Source: a bacterium DOLZORAL124_38_8
GTDB lineage: Bacteria; Patescibacteriota; Gracilibacteria; UBA4473
Assembly: GCA_002747745.1 (NCBI GenBank)
Contig: PDQG01000008.1
Location: forward strand, 23,876 to 87,875
DNA length: 64,000 nt
Direction of reading: 5' to 3'
The notes beneath the pieces were generated by a model. The model ran no database searches, was not told the origin of the DNA, and saw only the letters and a program-made list of their open reading frames with translations. This document shows, piece after piece, positions 25,873-34,204 of the stretch. Made by a program: the position numbers and the translations under genes. The first letter of the stretch is position 1, and the number at the start of each line of letters is the position of its first letter.

Positions 25873-28407
25873 ATGGTAAAAAAGTTTATAGAACAGTTTT
25901 TAGGAAACTACAACGAAAAAGAAATTAAAAAAATCCGGAAAATTATTCCCAAGATTAACGCTTTAGAAGAAGAGTTTCAGACTTTATCAGACGAAGAAAT
26001 GAAGGCCAAATTCTTGTCTTGGAAAGAAGAACTGACGGCTGACCCGAGTCGAATAGAGGATTATTTGATTCGTGTGTTTGCGGGAGTAAAAAATGCCGCT
26101 CGTCGTTTATCGGGGCAAGCATTTGAGGTTAAAGGAAAAACCGAAACGTGGAATATGGTGCATTATGATGTGCAACTTATTGGTGGAATCGTTTTGCATC
26201 AAGGGAAAATTGCTGAAATGAAAACGGGAGAAGGGAAAACCTTAGTTTGTACCGCGCCCGTAATTTTGAACGCGTTGACGGGCAAAGGCGTGCACGTGAT
26301 TACGGTAAATGATTATTTGGCCTCTCGAGATGCCGAATGGATGAAACCGTTGTATGAATTTTGTGGGTTGTCTGTGGGTGTGATTGTACATGGCGTTGAA
26401 GCAGCCGATCGACAAGCGGCCTATCAAGCGGATATTACGTATGGAACAAACAATGAGTTTGGGTTTGATTATTTGCGAGACAATATGGCTCAAAATAAGG
26501 CCGATTTGGTGCAAAGAGCTTTGCATTTTGCGATTGTGGATGAGGTTGATTCGATTTTGATTGATGAGGCTCGAACACCGTTAATTATTTCGTCTCCAGC
26601 CGAAGAATCAACTGATAAATACGTACAATACTCATTACTTGTGCCACAATTACAAGAAAATGATCATTATAATGTTGATGAAAAGACCAAAGTGGTGACG
26701 CTGAACGAAGAAGGGGTCGCCAAAATGGAAAGTCTGTTAGGACTATCAAACTTGTATACCGAAGCCGGATTTGAAGAAGTCCATCACATTGAACAGGCCT
26801 TAAAAGCCCACGTCATTTTTGAACGAGATCGCGATTATGTAGTGCAAGACGATCAAGTGGTGATTGTAGACGAATTTACTGGACGGTTGATGCCCGGAAG
26901 ACGATTTTCAGATGGGTTGCATCAAGCTCTAGAAGCCAAAGAGCGAGTAGAAATTCAACGAGAGAGTAAAACGTTGGCGACTATTACGTTTCAAAATTAT
27001 TTCCGATTGTACGAAAAATTGTCTGGTATGACCGGAACGGCCGAAACTGAAGCAGAAGAGTTTGCCAAGATTTACGCGTTAGACACGTTAGTGATTCCAA
27101 CCAATAAACCAATTGCTCGGCAAGATTTGACTGATAAAATATTTAAAAACGAAAAAGGGAAGTTCTTGGCTTTGGCACAAGACGTACGAGAAATCCACCA
27201 AACAGGGCAACCAGTGTTGATTGGAACGAGTTCGATTGAAAAGTCAGAAGCGCTTTCGACATTGCTTCATTCAGAAGGGATTAAACACGAGGTTTTGAAT
27301 GCCAAACAACACGAACGAGAAGCCGAAATTGTGTCTCGAGCCGGAGAAAAAGGAGCGGTGACGATTGCCACCAATATGGCGGGGCGAGGAACCGATATTA
27401 AACTAACTGATGAAGTGTTGGAACTTGGTGGGTTAGCGGTATTAGGAACCGAACGACACGAATCAAGACGAATTGATAACCAATTACGGGGTCGGTCTGG
27501 ACGGCAAGGAGACGCTGGATTTACGCAGTTTTATGTGTCTATGCGTGACGAATTAATGCGACGATTTGGAGGCGATAGAATGTCGGGGTTGATGGAATCA
27601 ATGGGGTTGAATGACACCGATGCGATTGAGAATAAAATGATTTCAAAATCAGTTGAAAACGCACAGAAAAAAATTGAATCGTTCCATTTTGATGCCCGGA
27701 AACACGTGGTGCAATATGATGATGTGATGAATGTTCATCGGGAAAAAATGTATGATCGACGGCGACGAATTTTGTTTAGCGAAACGCCTGAGGAAGAATT
27801 GATACGAGTGTTCACAAATTTTGCTCAAAATTTGGCAGAAGCCCACATTCCAGGTGAAACGGTTGATGCCACGGCGAATCTTGATGAAATATTTGAGACG
27901 CTGCGGTCTATTATTCCAGCGTTTCCAGATAATGGACGGGCCGAGTTAGAAAACTTATCGGCGCGGGTGGATATTGCTCAGTTTATTGAAACACAATTAT
28001 TGAAAGCGTGGGAAGTAAAAAAAGAGTTTTTCCCGGCCGAACAACGAGACGAAATTATTCGGTTCGTGTTATTGAAGTCGTTTGATGACTTGTGGCTAGA
28101 ACATATTAATTCGATGACTTCTTTGAAAGATCGAGTGGCGTTGAGTGGATACGCACAAAAAGATCCGATTGTTGAGTATCGACGAGAAGCGTTTAGCATG
28201 TTCAAACATTTGTTATTTGAAATTCGATCAACTGCTACCAATAATATCTTCAGAATTGAAATGGTGGAAACGCCAACGGTGTCGGCGGCTCCAGAAATGC
28301 ATACGAATGAAAACCAAATAGCCGAGAATCTTTCCGGTAGTACTGACGTACCAAATTTGACGAGGGCTGAACGACGACGGTTGGAAAAAGCCCGCAACAA
28401 ACAATAA
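25873..28407 (+). CDS. secA: Preprotein translocase ATPase SecA
   Basis: 844 residues from the ATG at 25873 (MVKKFIEQFLGNYNEKEIKKIRKI), the normal SecA start. Upstream in-frame TTG and ATG codons are rejected: the ATG at 25846 overlaps a TACAAT -10 box. Motor motifs are complete: MKTGEGKTLV (Walker A), VDEVDSILIDEARTPLI (Walker B region), TNMAGRGTDIKL and QLRGRSGRQGD. The preprotein cross-linking and scaffold domains follow. The C-terminus ends in a basic helix (RAERRRLEKARNKQ) without the Cys-rich zinc-binding tail of many SecA proteins. It drives secretion through SecYEG. A terminator follows. Confidence 0.97.
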   Translation: MVKKFIEQFLGNYNEKEIKKIRKIIPKINALEEEFQTLSDEEMKAKFLSWKEELTADPSRIEDYLIRVFAGVKNAARRLSGQAFEVKGKTETWNMVHYDVQLIGGIVLHQGKIAEMKTGEGKTLVCTAPVILNALTGKGVHVITVNDYLASRDAEWMKPLYEFCGLSVGVIVHGVEAADRQAAYQADITYGTNNEFGFDYLRDNMAQNKADLVQRALHFAIVDEVDSILIDEARTPLIISSPAEESTDKYVQYSLLVPQLQENDHYNVDEKTKVVTLNEEGVAKMESLLGLSNLYTEAGFEEVHHIEQALKAHVIFERDRDYVVQDDQVVIVDEFTGRLMPGRRFSDGLHQALEAKERVEIQRESKTLATITFQNYFRLYEKLSGMTGTAETEAEEFAKIYALDTLVIPTNKPIARQDLTDKIFKNEKGKFLALAQDVREIHQTGQPVLIGTSSIEKSEALSTLLHSEGIKHEVLNAKQHEREAEIVSRAGEKGAVTIATNMAGRGTDIKLTDEVLELGGLAVLGTERHESRRIDNQLRGRSGRQGDAGFTQFYVSMRDELMRRFGGDRMSGLMESMGLNDTDAIENKMISKSVENAQKKIESFHFDARKHVVQYDDVMNVHREKMYDRRRRILFSETPEEELIRVFTNFAQNLAEAHIPGETVDATANLDEIFETLRSIIPAFPDNGRAELENLSARVDIAQFIETQLLKAWEVKKEFFPAEQRDEIIRFVLLKSFDDLWLEHINSMTSLKDRVALSGYAQKDPIVEYRREAFSMFKHLLFEIRSTATNNIFRIEMVETPTVSAAPEMHTNENQIAENLSGSTDVPNLTRAERRRLEKARNKQ

Positions 28408-28450
28408 GCTTCTTGAAAAAATTTAAATTAGCGTGAAAAAAATTTGCGTT

Positions 28451-28485
28451 CGCACAGAAAAACGATAGAGTCTCTGTGCGTTTTT
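28451..28485 (+). terminator. Terminator between secA and tRNA-Leu
   Basis: CGCACAGA (28451-28458) pairs with TCTGTGCG (28473-28480), followed by five T. Confidence 0.8.
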
Positions 28486-28489
28486 ATTT

Positions 28490-28574
28490 GCCGGGGTGGC
28501 GGAATTGGTAGACGCGCGCGACTCAAAATCGCGTTCCGCAAGGAGTGAGGGTTCGATTCCCTCCCTCGGCACCA
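28490..28574 (+). tRNA. tRNA-Leu (anticodon CAA)
   Basis: Acceptor stem GCCGGGG/CCTCGGC with one G-T pair, anticodon stem CGCGA/TCGCG with loop CTCAAAA giving anticodon CAA, a long variable arm as in class II tRNAs, T loop GGTTCGATTCC, and encoded CCA. Confidence 0.97.
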
Positions 28575-28578
28575 AAAA

Positions 28579-28613
28579 AATCTCTTGAGCCAATGGCTGA
28601 AGAGATTTTTTTT
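28579..28613 (+). terminator. Terminator after tRNA-Leu
   Basis: AATCTCTT pairs with AAGAGATT, extended by AGCC/GGCT, loop AAT, followed by a run of T. Confidence 0.8.
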
Positions 28614-28875
28614 GTTTCCACGAAAGTGGAAAAGGGAATTGAACCCTGGGGTTCGAAAACGTAGTCTTTATTTTGAAAGCAAGCAGTTCACGGAGCGAAG
28701 CGAAGTATTCCCTCCCTCGGCATAATCTAAGGACTTTCCACGAAAGTAGAAAGGGGGCTTTAAATTTGAGCGGTTTGTTTTCAATATGAGTTCACCGAGT
28801 AAAGTGGAGTATTCAATTTTTAGAAAGTTTTTTAATGGCAGATTGCCACGCTTACGCTTGCAATGACGGAGAAAA
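28614..28875. repeat. Degenerate repeat block with tRNA-Leu 3'-end copy
   Basis: No gene. Two diverged units begin with the hairpin TTCCACGAAAGTGGAA (28617) or TTCCACGAAAGTAGAA (28737) and contain AGTTCACGGAGCGAAGCG (28686) or AGTTCACCGAGTAAAGTG (28792), each followed by GTATTC. Bases 28707-28722 repeat exactly the sixteen bases at the 3' end of tRNA-Leu (28556-28571). The block ends in ATTGCCACGCTTACGCTTGC and AATGACGG (28838-28865), a palindromic word of a kind often seen in dispersed bacterial repeats. Confidence 0.7.
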
Positions 28876-29316
28876 TTATTGTGGAGATTTATGGTATTTG
28901 AAATATTTTTTTCCCAACAATATTAGACTTCCAATTATCGCTCCCAAAGTCATTTGAATCCAGCCCCAAAATACAACGAGTCCAAGAATAATTACTGATG
29001 GTTCGTTTCCATAATGAAGTTTTTTGGCTTCGATTGGCATGCTCAATATTTCGGGGATAGTGTAAAATATTATGCTTAGATTAATAATTGAAGCGGTATA
29101 AAATGAATAGAAACAAATCTGTTTTATAGTTTTATATTTTACGAATAAAGTTAGGAGTCCTGGAATTAGTACCCATATCAGACTGAAGAAACTGGTATAA
29201 ATTAAATGTAAAATTGGTGGTTCAATATATTCGTAAGAATAACAAAAAAGGATGAGGATGAATTGCAGTTCAAGTGTTAGTAAAAGAGTGGTTGGTTTTG
29301 ATAGAAATTTAATCAT
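28876..29316 (-). CDS. Small four-helix membrane protein (paralogue A)
   Basis: 146 residues, four hydrophobic helices, short basic C-terminus (GKKYFKYHKSPQ). It shares YSFYT, the spacing of the helices and LGAIIG near the end with the upstream neighbour, so the two are diverged tandem duplicates. The start ATG overlaps the stop of the neighbour in an ATGA, so they are translationally coupled, and both follow hisS. No function is recognised. Confidence 0.65.
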   Translation of the reverse strand: MIKFLSKPTTLLLTLELQFILILFCYSYEYIEPPILHLIYTSFFSLIWVLIPGLLTLFVKYKTIKQICFYSFYTASIINLSIIFYTIPEILSMPIEAKKLHYGNEPSVIILGLVVFWGWIQMTLGAIIGSLILLGKKYFKYHKSPQ

Positions 29317-29702
29317 CTTTGTTTTTTGAAAGAAGTTATAATTATACCAATTATAGCACCCAATAAAAGTGGTATAAATCCATACATAAATAATAAAAAT
29401 GGAATGAATAAGGCATCTTTTTCGTTATTTAGTAATCCGTATAACGTAAAAAAAAGAGTTCCTAAATTTACGGCTGTAATGGTATAAAATGAGTAGCAAC
29501 AAATGTGTTTAAAGCGACTACTTTTTTTAGCGATGATAGTAACGATGCCACTAATTAATGCCCATATTATTATGGATATGGTCATTCTTAGTAAAAAAGT
29601 TATTCTGATTGAGGGTAAATTTGTTGTAAAGAACAATAAAACTAATCCAAATTGAATGGAGATTAGGCTTATTATTGAGAAAGGATTTGATAGAAAATTC
29701 AT
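29313..29702 (-). CDS. Small four-helix membrane protein (paralogue B)
   Basis: 129 residues from the ATG at 29702, which lies just after the hisS stop; a TTG at 29717 inside hisS is less likely. Four hydrophobic helices, a basic loop (KKSSRFKHICC) and the shared YSFYT and LGAIIG motifs of paralogue A. Its TGA stop overlaps the next ATG. Function unknown; the conserved Tyr-Ser-Phe-Tyr-Thr helix may be structural. Confidence 0.65.
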   Translation of the reverse strand: MNFLSNPFSIISLISIQFGLVLLFFTTNLPSIRITFLLRMTISIIIWALISGIVTIIAKKSSRFKHICCYSFYTITAVNLGTLFFTLYGLLNNEKDALFIPFLLFMYGFIPLLLGAIIGIIITSFKKQR

Positions 29703-29706
29703 TATT

Positions 29707-31059
29707 CTAAAACACAATCAATTCGCCCATAATCGATTCAATATTTTCAATCGAATGTGTGTTTTGTTCGCCAGTAGTCATATTTTTTAATACAAAACTA
29801 TTGTTTTCAATTTCTCGTTCGCCAATGATGGCCACAAACGGAATTCCGAGTTTATCGGCATAGTCTAATTTTTTTACAAACTTCTTTTTGTCCAAATATG
29901 TTTCGACACTTAATCCTAAAATATCACGTATTTGTTGGCTTAATTCAATCGCGTTTGGTACCAATTTTTCGTCTTGTGGTACCACTAATATGTGGCTAGG
30001 AGACGCTGTGTCGGCTTGTATAATTCCAGCATCAAACAATTGCCCGAGTAGACGAGTGAGTCCGATAGAAATACCAACTCCTGGGAGATTTTTTTTCGTA
30101 AAAATTTTGGCTAAATCATTGTATCGTCCACCACTACAAATCGACCCCAGCGATTCGTGGCCAACTAATTTGGTTTCGTACACGGTTCCGGTGTAATAGT
30201 CTAATCCACGAGCGATTTTTAAATCAACTATAAAATTTTGAGCGGGCACTTTAAGGGCTTTAATTCCGGTTAAAACGGTTTCTAGTTCTTGTACACCAGT
30301 CGTAAAATCTTCGCCTCCGTTAATCCCTTTAAGATAGTTTAAAATTTCGGTTGGTTCACCCGTAACATTTGTAAATTCTAATATTTTGTTGGTTTGGTCG
30401 TTAGTTAACCCTTGCTCGGCAAAGTTTTCCATAATTTTGGCTGGTGGCAGTTTCTCCAAATCATCAACAATATCCAAAACAGGTTTAATTTTGTCGGCAC
30501 TAATGCCTAAATCGGCAAAAAACCCAGTAAGGATTTTTCGGTTATTAATGCGAATCACAAATTCGCCAATGTTAAGTTTGGTAAAGATTTTGGTAATAAT
30601 TGCCACCATTTCAGCATCGTGAAAGAACGACAAATTTTCGCTGCCAATCACATCAATGTCACACTGATCAAACTGTCGGTAGCGTCCTTTTTGGGCTCGT
30701 TCGCCTCGAAAAACTGGGCCGATGGCTTGCCGTCGAAACGGAAACGAAATATCGTTTAAGTGCCGAGCCACATACAAGGCCAGTGGTACGGTGTGGTCAA
30801 ACCGGAGGGCGTTTCCAGAATGACTTTTGTCTTCATCGGTGGCTTGCAGTCGTCGCAAGGCATAAATTTCTTTGGGGTTTCCGCCTTTTCCCACCAAATT
30901 TTCGTCTCGTTCAACTAAGGGGGTATAAATTGGTTGGAATCCGTGGCTGGCGTAGGTTTCTGATATGACTTTTATCCATTGTTGTCGTACTTTTTCTCGC
31001 TTGGGGCAAAACTCTGGAAACCCAGACGGAGTGGAAACATTAAACTTTTTATTCATCAT
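29707..31059 (-). CDS. hisS: Histidyl-tRNA synthetase
   Basis: 450 residues from the first ATG of an ATGATG pair at 31059; the upstream TTG extension lies in the promoter. Class II motifs are present: motif 2 region in FRRQAIGPVFRGERAQKGRYR and motif 3 region in GGRYNDL and GVGISIGLTRLL. The histidine-specific RGLDYYTGTVYET is clear. The C-terminal anticodon-binding domain starts near HILVVPQDEK. The enzyme charges tRNA-His. The mRNA appears leaderless. Two small membrane proteins follow in the same operon. Confidence 0.97.
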   Translation of the reverse strand: MMNKKFNVSTPSGFPEFCPKREKVRQQWIKVISETYASHGFQPIYTPLVERDENLVGKGGNPKEIYALRRLQATDEDKSHSGNALRFDHTVPLALYVARHLNDISFPFRRQAIGPVFRGERAQKGRYRQFDQCDIDVIGSENLSFFHDAEMVAIITKIFTKLNIGEFVIRINNRKILTGFFADLGISADKIKPVLDIVDDLEKLPPAKIMENFAEQGLTNDQTNKILEFTNVTGEPTEILNYLKGINGGEDFTTGVQELETVLTGIKALKVPAQNFIVDLKIARGLDYYTGTVYETKLVGHESLGSICSGGRYNDLAKIFTKKNLPGVGISIGLTRLLGQLFDAGIIQADTASPSHILVVPQDEKLVPNAIELSQQIRDILGLSVETYLDKKKFVKKLDYADKLGIPFVAIIGEREIENNSFVLKNMTTGEQNTHSIENIESIMGELIVF

Positions 31060-31064
31060 TGACA

Positions 31065-31092
31065 ATGATACTTTAAACTCTTTTTTGCACAA
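31065..31092 (-). promoter_or_regulatory. Predicted hisS promoter, leaderless
   Basis: Minus-strand TTGTGC (31087-31092), 16-base spacer and TATCAT (31065-31070). Only five bases separate the -10 box from the first ATG, so transcription would begin at the ATGATG. Confidence 0.55.
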
Positions 31093-31158
31093 ATAATTGT
31101 GATTTAAACTCAAAATGAATAGTATTGCTTCGAAGATATTTTTTAAATAAAAAGAACA

Positions 31159-31638
31159 ATGAAAGCCGTATTTAAAACCAATCGAGGAGATTTTGAACTA
31201 GAATTGTGGGATGAACACGCTCCAAACACGGTAGAAAATTTTGTAAAACTAGCCAAAGAAGGGTTTTACAATGACACGAAATTCCACCGAGTTATTGAAG
31301 GTTTTATGATTCAAGGGGGAGACCCATTATCAAAAGATGATGAGCAAGTAGCGTATTGGGGAACTGGTGGACCTGGATACCAATTTGATTGTGAGATTCA
31401 TCCAGAAAACAAAAACGAAATAGGAACTATTTCGATGGCGAATGCAGGGCCAAATACCAACGGAAGCCAATTTTTTATCAATACCAACGATAATCATTTT
31501 TTAAACACCAAACATACCGTGTTTGGAAAAATTTTGTCGGGTATGGATACGGTAACCGATATTGAACAAGTAGCAACCAACCATATGGATCGACCAATGA
31601 ATGATGTGGTGGTAGAGTTGGTTGAAGTGTTGGAGTAA
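31159..31638 (+). CDS. Cyclophilin-type peptidyl-prolyl isomerase
   Basis: 159 residues with the standard small bacterial cyclophilin plan and no signal peptide, so it is cytoplasmic. Active-site segments are KFHRVIEGFMIQGGDP (catalytic Arg in FHRV), MANAGPNTNGSQFFI and FLNTKHTVFGKI. It speeds cis-trans isomerisation at proline. Single gene; no SD motif. The C-terminal strand ends at VVELVEVLE as usual. Confidence 0.96.
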   Translation: MKAVFKTNRGDFELELWDEHAPNTVENFVKLAKEGFYNDTKFHRVIEGFMIQGGDPLSKDDEQVAYWGTGGPGYQFDCEIHPENKNEIGTISMANAGPNTNGSQFFINTNDNHFLNTKHTVFGKILSGMDTVTDIEQVATNHMDRPMNDVVVELVEVLE

Positions 31639-31687
31639 TTTATTGGAGAAATTTTTGTCCGAAAATAGACTTGAACCACTGTTTTTT

Positions 31688-32749
31688 ATGAAAAAATTTG
31701 ATAGAAATAAGCAAATTTGTTTGCCTCGGAAAGAATTAAAAGATACGCAGATTGACTTAGAAGGCAGAGCGTTGATTCTTGGGTTTAATGAACCTCGATT
31801 CCGTAAATCAAAAAGAAAAAAAACGGTGGGAGATATTGATTCGAAATTAAATGCTCGTTTTGTTACGTACTTTCTTCCGTTAGTGGAGTTAGCAAAACAG
31901 CAAAAAAATCCGCCCAGAGTCTATATAATGAGCGGCATTGTGGCGGCTCTAAGGTATAATTCTGAAACGGAGAATCAACGAAAAATCCTGTTAGCCAACA
32001 ATAAATTGAAAATTGATTTCTTGCAGAAATTTTTTGAATATTTTTTTGATGATACGTTTCTCTTAATTGAGTATGTGTGTCCGCAGGACATCCTTAAGGT
32101 GTCAGAAACGGAATTATTAAAATTCTGGGAGATAATAGAGCAACGGTATCCAGACGAATTGAGAACGTTAAAATTTCATTTAGCTAAATTTGCTTATCCG
32201 AGAAAATTTAATGTATCGGATATAAAAGATTTAACCTTAGAACAAAGAAATGAATTACAAACGATTGATTTGTCGAATCCTATAACGTACTGTTTGTTTC
32301 ATGTTTTTGCTTTAGGTGATATTAATTTTGAAGGGAATTATGTCCATTGTTCTCGTGGATATGTTTCGGTTGGGGGACCATCAGAATCAGTTTTTAATAC
32401 GTTTCGCGATTTAGCCTTTAAAACCTTAAAAGATTTAGATTATAAATTTTTTGAGAAAAAAATAGAGTTGTTCGATAACTTTAAAATTGTTCTTACTGAC
32501 GAACAAAAGGTTCCAACCCCGTACAATGGAATGATAAAGAAAAACGAGTTGTATGAAGTGACGTACGAAAACGAAAGAAGTTTGGATTTTTATGACGAGG
32601 AACCCAAAATAAAACCACAAATGGATTACATGTACGAAAATATTGTACCAAAAGACCAATATAAATTATTTTGGAATAATTATAAAGCACGGTATTTCAA
32701 ACTAAAAGAACGATACCGCAGGGCTTATGAGATAGAAGGGGAGTGGTAA
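31688..32749 (+). CDS. Hypothetical protein, 353 aa
   Basis: Taken from the ATG at 31688 (MKKFDRNKQICLPRKEL); a TTG start at 31622 would overlap the cyclophilin gene. Soluble, highly charged, with many Tyr, Phe and Lys residues and no signal or membrane segment. Segments that could mark a family are RALILGFNEPRFRKSKRKK near the start and HVFALGDINFEGNYVHCSRGYVSVGGPSE in the middle. I do not recognise it. It stands alone after the cyclophilin gene. Confidence 0.65.
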   Translation: MKKFDRNKQICLPRKELKDTQIDLEGRALILGFNEPRFRKSKRKKTVGDIDSKLNARFVTYFLPLVELAKQQKNPPRVYIMSGIVAALRYNSETENQRKILLANNKLKIDFLQKFFEYFFDDTFLLIEYVCPQDILKVSETELLKFWEIIEQRYPDELRTLKFHLAKFAYPRKFNVSDIKDLTLEQRNELQTIDLSNPITYCLFHVFALGDINFEGNYVHCSRGYVSVGGPSESVFNTFRDLAFKTLKDLDYKFFEKKIELFDNFKIVLTDEQKVPTPYNGMIKKNELYEVTYENERSLDFYDEEPKIKPQMDYMYENIVPKDQYKLFWNNYKARYFKLKERYRRAYEIEGEW

Positions 32750-32814
32750 TTTTTTCTAGTTGTTTTTTATAAGATTAAAATTAAATTTGCTTCCCTTATT
32801 TCTCTCGTTCAAAT

Positions 32815-33543
32815 TTATATTTTAGGAACAATAATACCCACATGATTTAAGGTTGAATTGTTTGGTGGGTAAAAGGTTGCTTCTCCTAGTCCTCCGGCAA
32901 CAGGTCGACCGAATCCGGTTGGGAAACCTGCCTGAACCCATCCAGATACTGGGTGCGGTGAAAAACTATCAGCACTCATTATCTTTAATGCTTGCCGATA
33001 TTTTGCATTCATTTCATCATTGTTTATTGCGGCCCTAAATACATCATGATTACAAAAATCTTCTACACTGAATGCTCCACCTTTTGCGTCTAGATATGTT
33101 TCTTTATCAATAGTTGAATAGGCGTTATCAATGATTTCTGGCATATATTGAGAATAATCAAATCCTCCGTCTTTTAATCCCTTCTTAATGGCCTTTGCTA
33201 CTTCATTTGCTTCTAGTTGTTTATCTACAAAATAAACTTCATCTTCTCCCATAACAACATTGGTTGATGTTACATATCGGTCATACCACACTAAAAACTT
33301 TTCTCGGTTTGCATGCATGAAATGTTTCATGGCAGCCATTACTTGAAAATATTCTTGCGATTTTTCTTGATTTATAATGTTTTCTAAATGAGGCATTTCT
33401 GTTAGCAGTATCCCTACAGATTCTATTCTTTTTTTTATTAATTCTCGGTAGGTAAGGAGTCGGTTTGACTCATCTATATTCGAGAATAATTCCGGAATTG
33501 TTTTTCCTTGTATGAGTTGGATATTTTCTTGTAATGTTGTCAT
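32815..33543 (-). CDS. Hypothetical protein, 242 aa
   Basis: Soluble, largely helical for the first 180 residues, followed by a glycine- and proline-rich end (HPVSGWVQAGFPTGFGRPVAGGLGEATFYPPNN) that is probably exposed. No signal peptide. Start at the ATG at 33543 (MTTLQENIQLIQGK). I do not recognise a family. The helical part contains an acidic stretch VVMGEDEVYFVDKQLEANE. It shares its style with the three tandem proteins at 50-51.6 kb, but I could not align them convincingly. Confidence 0.65.
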   Translation of the reverse strand: MTTLQENIQLIQGKTIPELFSNIDESNRLLTYRELIKKRIESVGILLTEMPHLENIINQEKSQEYFQVMAAMKHFMHANREKFLVWYDRYVTSTNVVMGEDEVYFVDKQLEANEVAKAIKKGLKDGGFDYSQYMPEIIDNAYSTIDKETYLDAKGGAFSVEDFCNHDVFRAAINNDEMNAKYRQALKIMSADSFSPHPVSGWVQAGFPTGFGRPVAGGLGEATFYPPNNSTLNHVGIIVPKI

Positions 33544-33633
33544 GTTTTTATATTGAAATTTTTTTTATTTTTGTCAAAAAAACATCGAAGTATTCGAGTC
33601 TTTGTTTTTTCATCTATTAATACTTAAGAAAAT

Positions 33634-33663
33634 GTTCCGCATTCGTTTATACGAATGCGGAAC
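33634..33663. terminator. Strong hairpin after small membrane protein gene
   Basis: A 13-base-pair perfect stem (GTTCCGCATTCGT with its complement) and a four-base loop, directly downstream of the minus-strand gene at 33674. The T run is weak on both strands, so termination efficiency is uncertain. Confidence 0.6.
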
Positions 33664-33673
33664 GGATTTTCCT

Positions 33674-33916
33674 TTACTTTTTCTTTTTACATAATCCAGC
33701 CAGAGTAATGATTATTCCTATGACTAGAATTATTCCTATTGGAATGAATATAGCATTCCAATTCTGGCTCCACACATCGATGAACCAGACTAGCAGTAGG
33801 ATAGCCAGAATAAGAAATCCCAAACTATCACCTGCTACGGATGTCATGATGCAAATCGCCATTGCTATCATGATAAAGAACAGGGTTACTCCTGTTTCTA
33901 ATAATGTTGTTTCCAT
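33674..33916 (-). CDS. Small membrane protein, 80 aa
   Basis: Three hydrophobic helices separated by very short loops (DSLGFL, WSQNWNA) and a basic end (GLCKKKK). METTLLETGVTLFF begins directly with the first helix. No family recognised. It has its own hairpin downstream and a 13-base inverted repeat about 30 bases upstream of the start, suggesting a separately controlled small gene. Confidence 0.55.
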   Translation of the reverse strand: METTLLETGVTLFFIMIAMAICIMTSVAGDSLGFLILAILLLVWFIDVWSQNWNAIFIPIGIILVIGIIITLAGLCKKKK

Positions 33917-33947
33917 AACTTTTTATTTTATTTAAATTTTTAACATA

Positions 33948-33996
33948 GTGAAACTGATAAAGATTCTTAAAAAATAAAAATGCTTATCAGTTTCAC
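33948..33996. promoter_or_regulatory. Thirteen-base inverted repeat in divergent region
   Basis: GTGAAACTGATAA (33948-33960) and TTATCAGTTTCAC (33984-33996) are perfect inverted copies 23 bases apart. The spacing suits either an RNA hairpin or two half-sites of an operator. It lies between the small membrane gene and a tiny basic ORF. Confidence 0.5.
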
Positions 33997-34004
33997 CGTG
34001 TTTT

Positions 34005-34064
34005 ATGGAAAAAGCACAAAGAAGAAGTAAAAGAGCAATAATTAGAAGAAAACAAGCTACATAA
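34005..34064 (+). CDS. Possible 19-residue strongly basic peptide
   Basis: ATG at 34005 to TAA at 34062 encodes MEKAQRRSKRAIIRRKQAT, with eight basic residues. It follows a 13-base inverted repeat by nine bases. Composition resembles ribosome- or RNA-binding peptides, but chance is possible in A-rich DNA. Confidence 0.25.
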   Translation: MEKAQRRSKRAIIRRKQAT

Positions 34065-34151
34065 TTTAAACAAATTAGTATTTGAATATCATTCTAATTG
34101 ATTTTATTATAAATTATATTCCTTTGTTTGTCAATATTGATTCTTCGACAG

Positions 34152-34184
34152 AAAAAAACACCGAATTACTCGGTGTTTTTTCTT
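34152..34184. terminator. Bidirectional terminator at end of ATPase genes
   Basis: AAAAACACCGA pairs with TCGGTGTTTTT around ATTAC, flanked by A and T runs. It ends the minus-strand V/A-ATPase unit. Confidence 0.9.
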
Positions 34185-34204
34185 TCTTCGTCGGTTTTTA
34201 ATAA

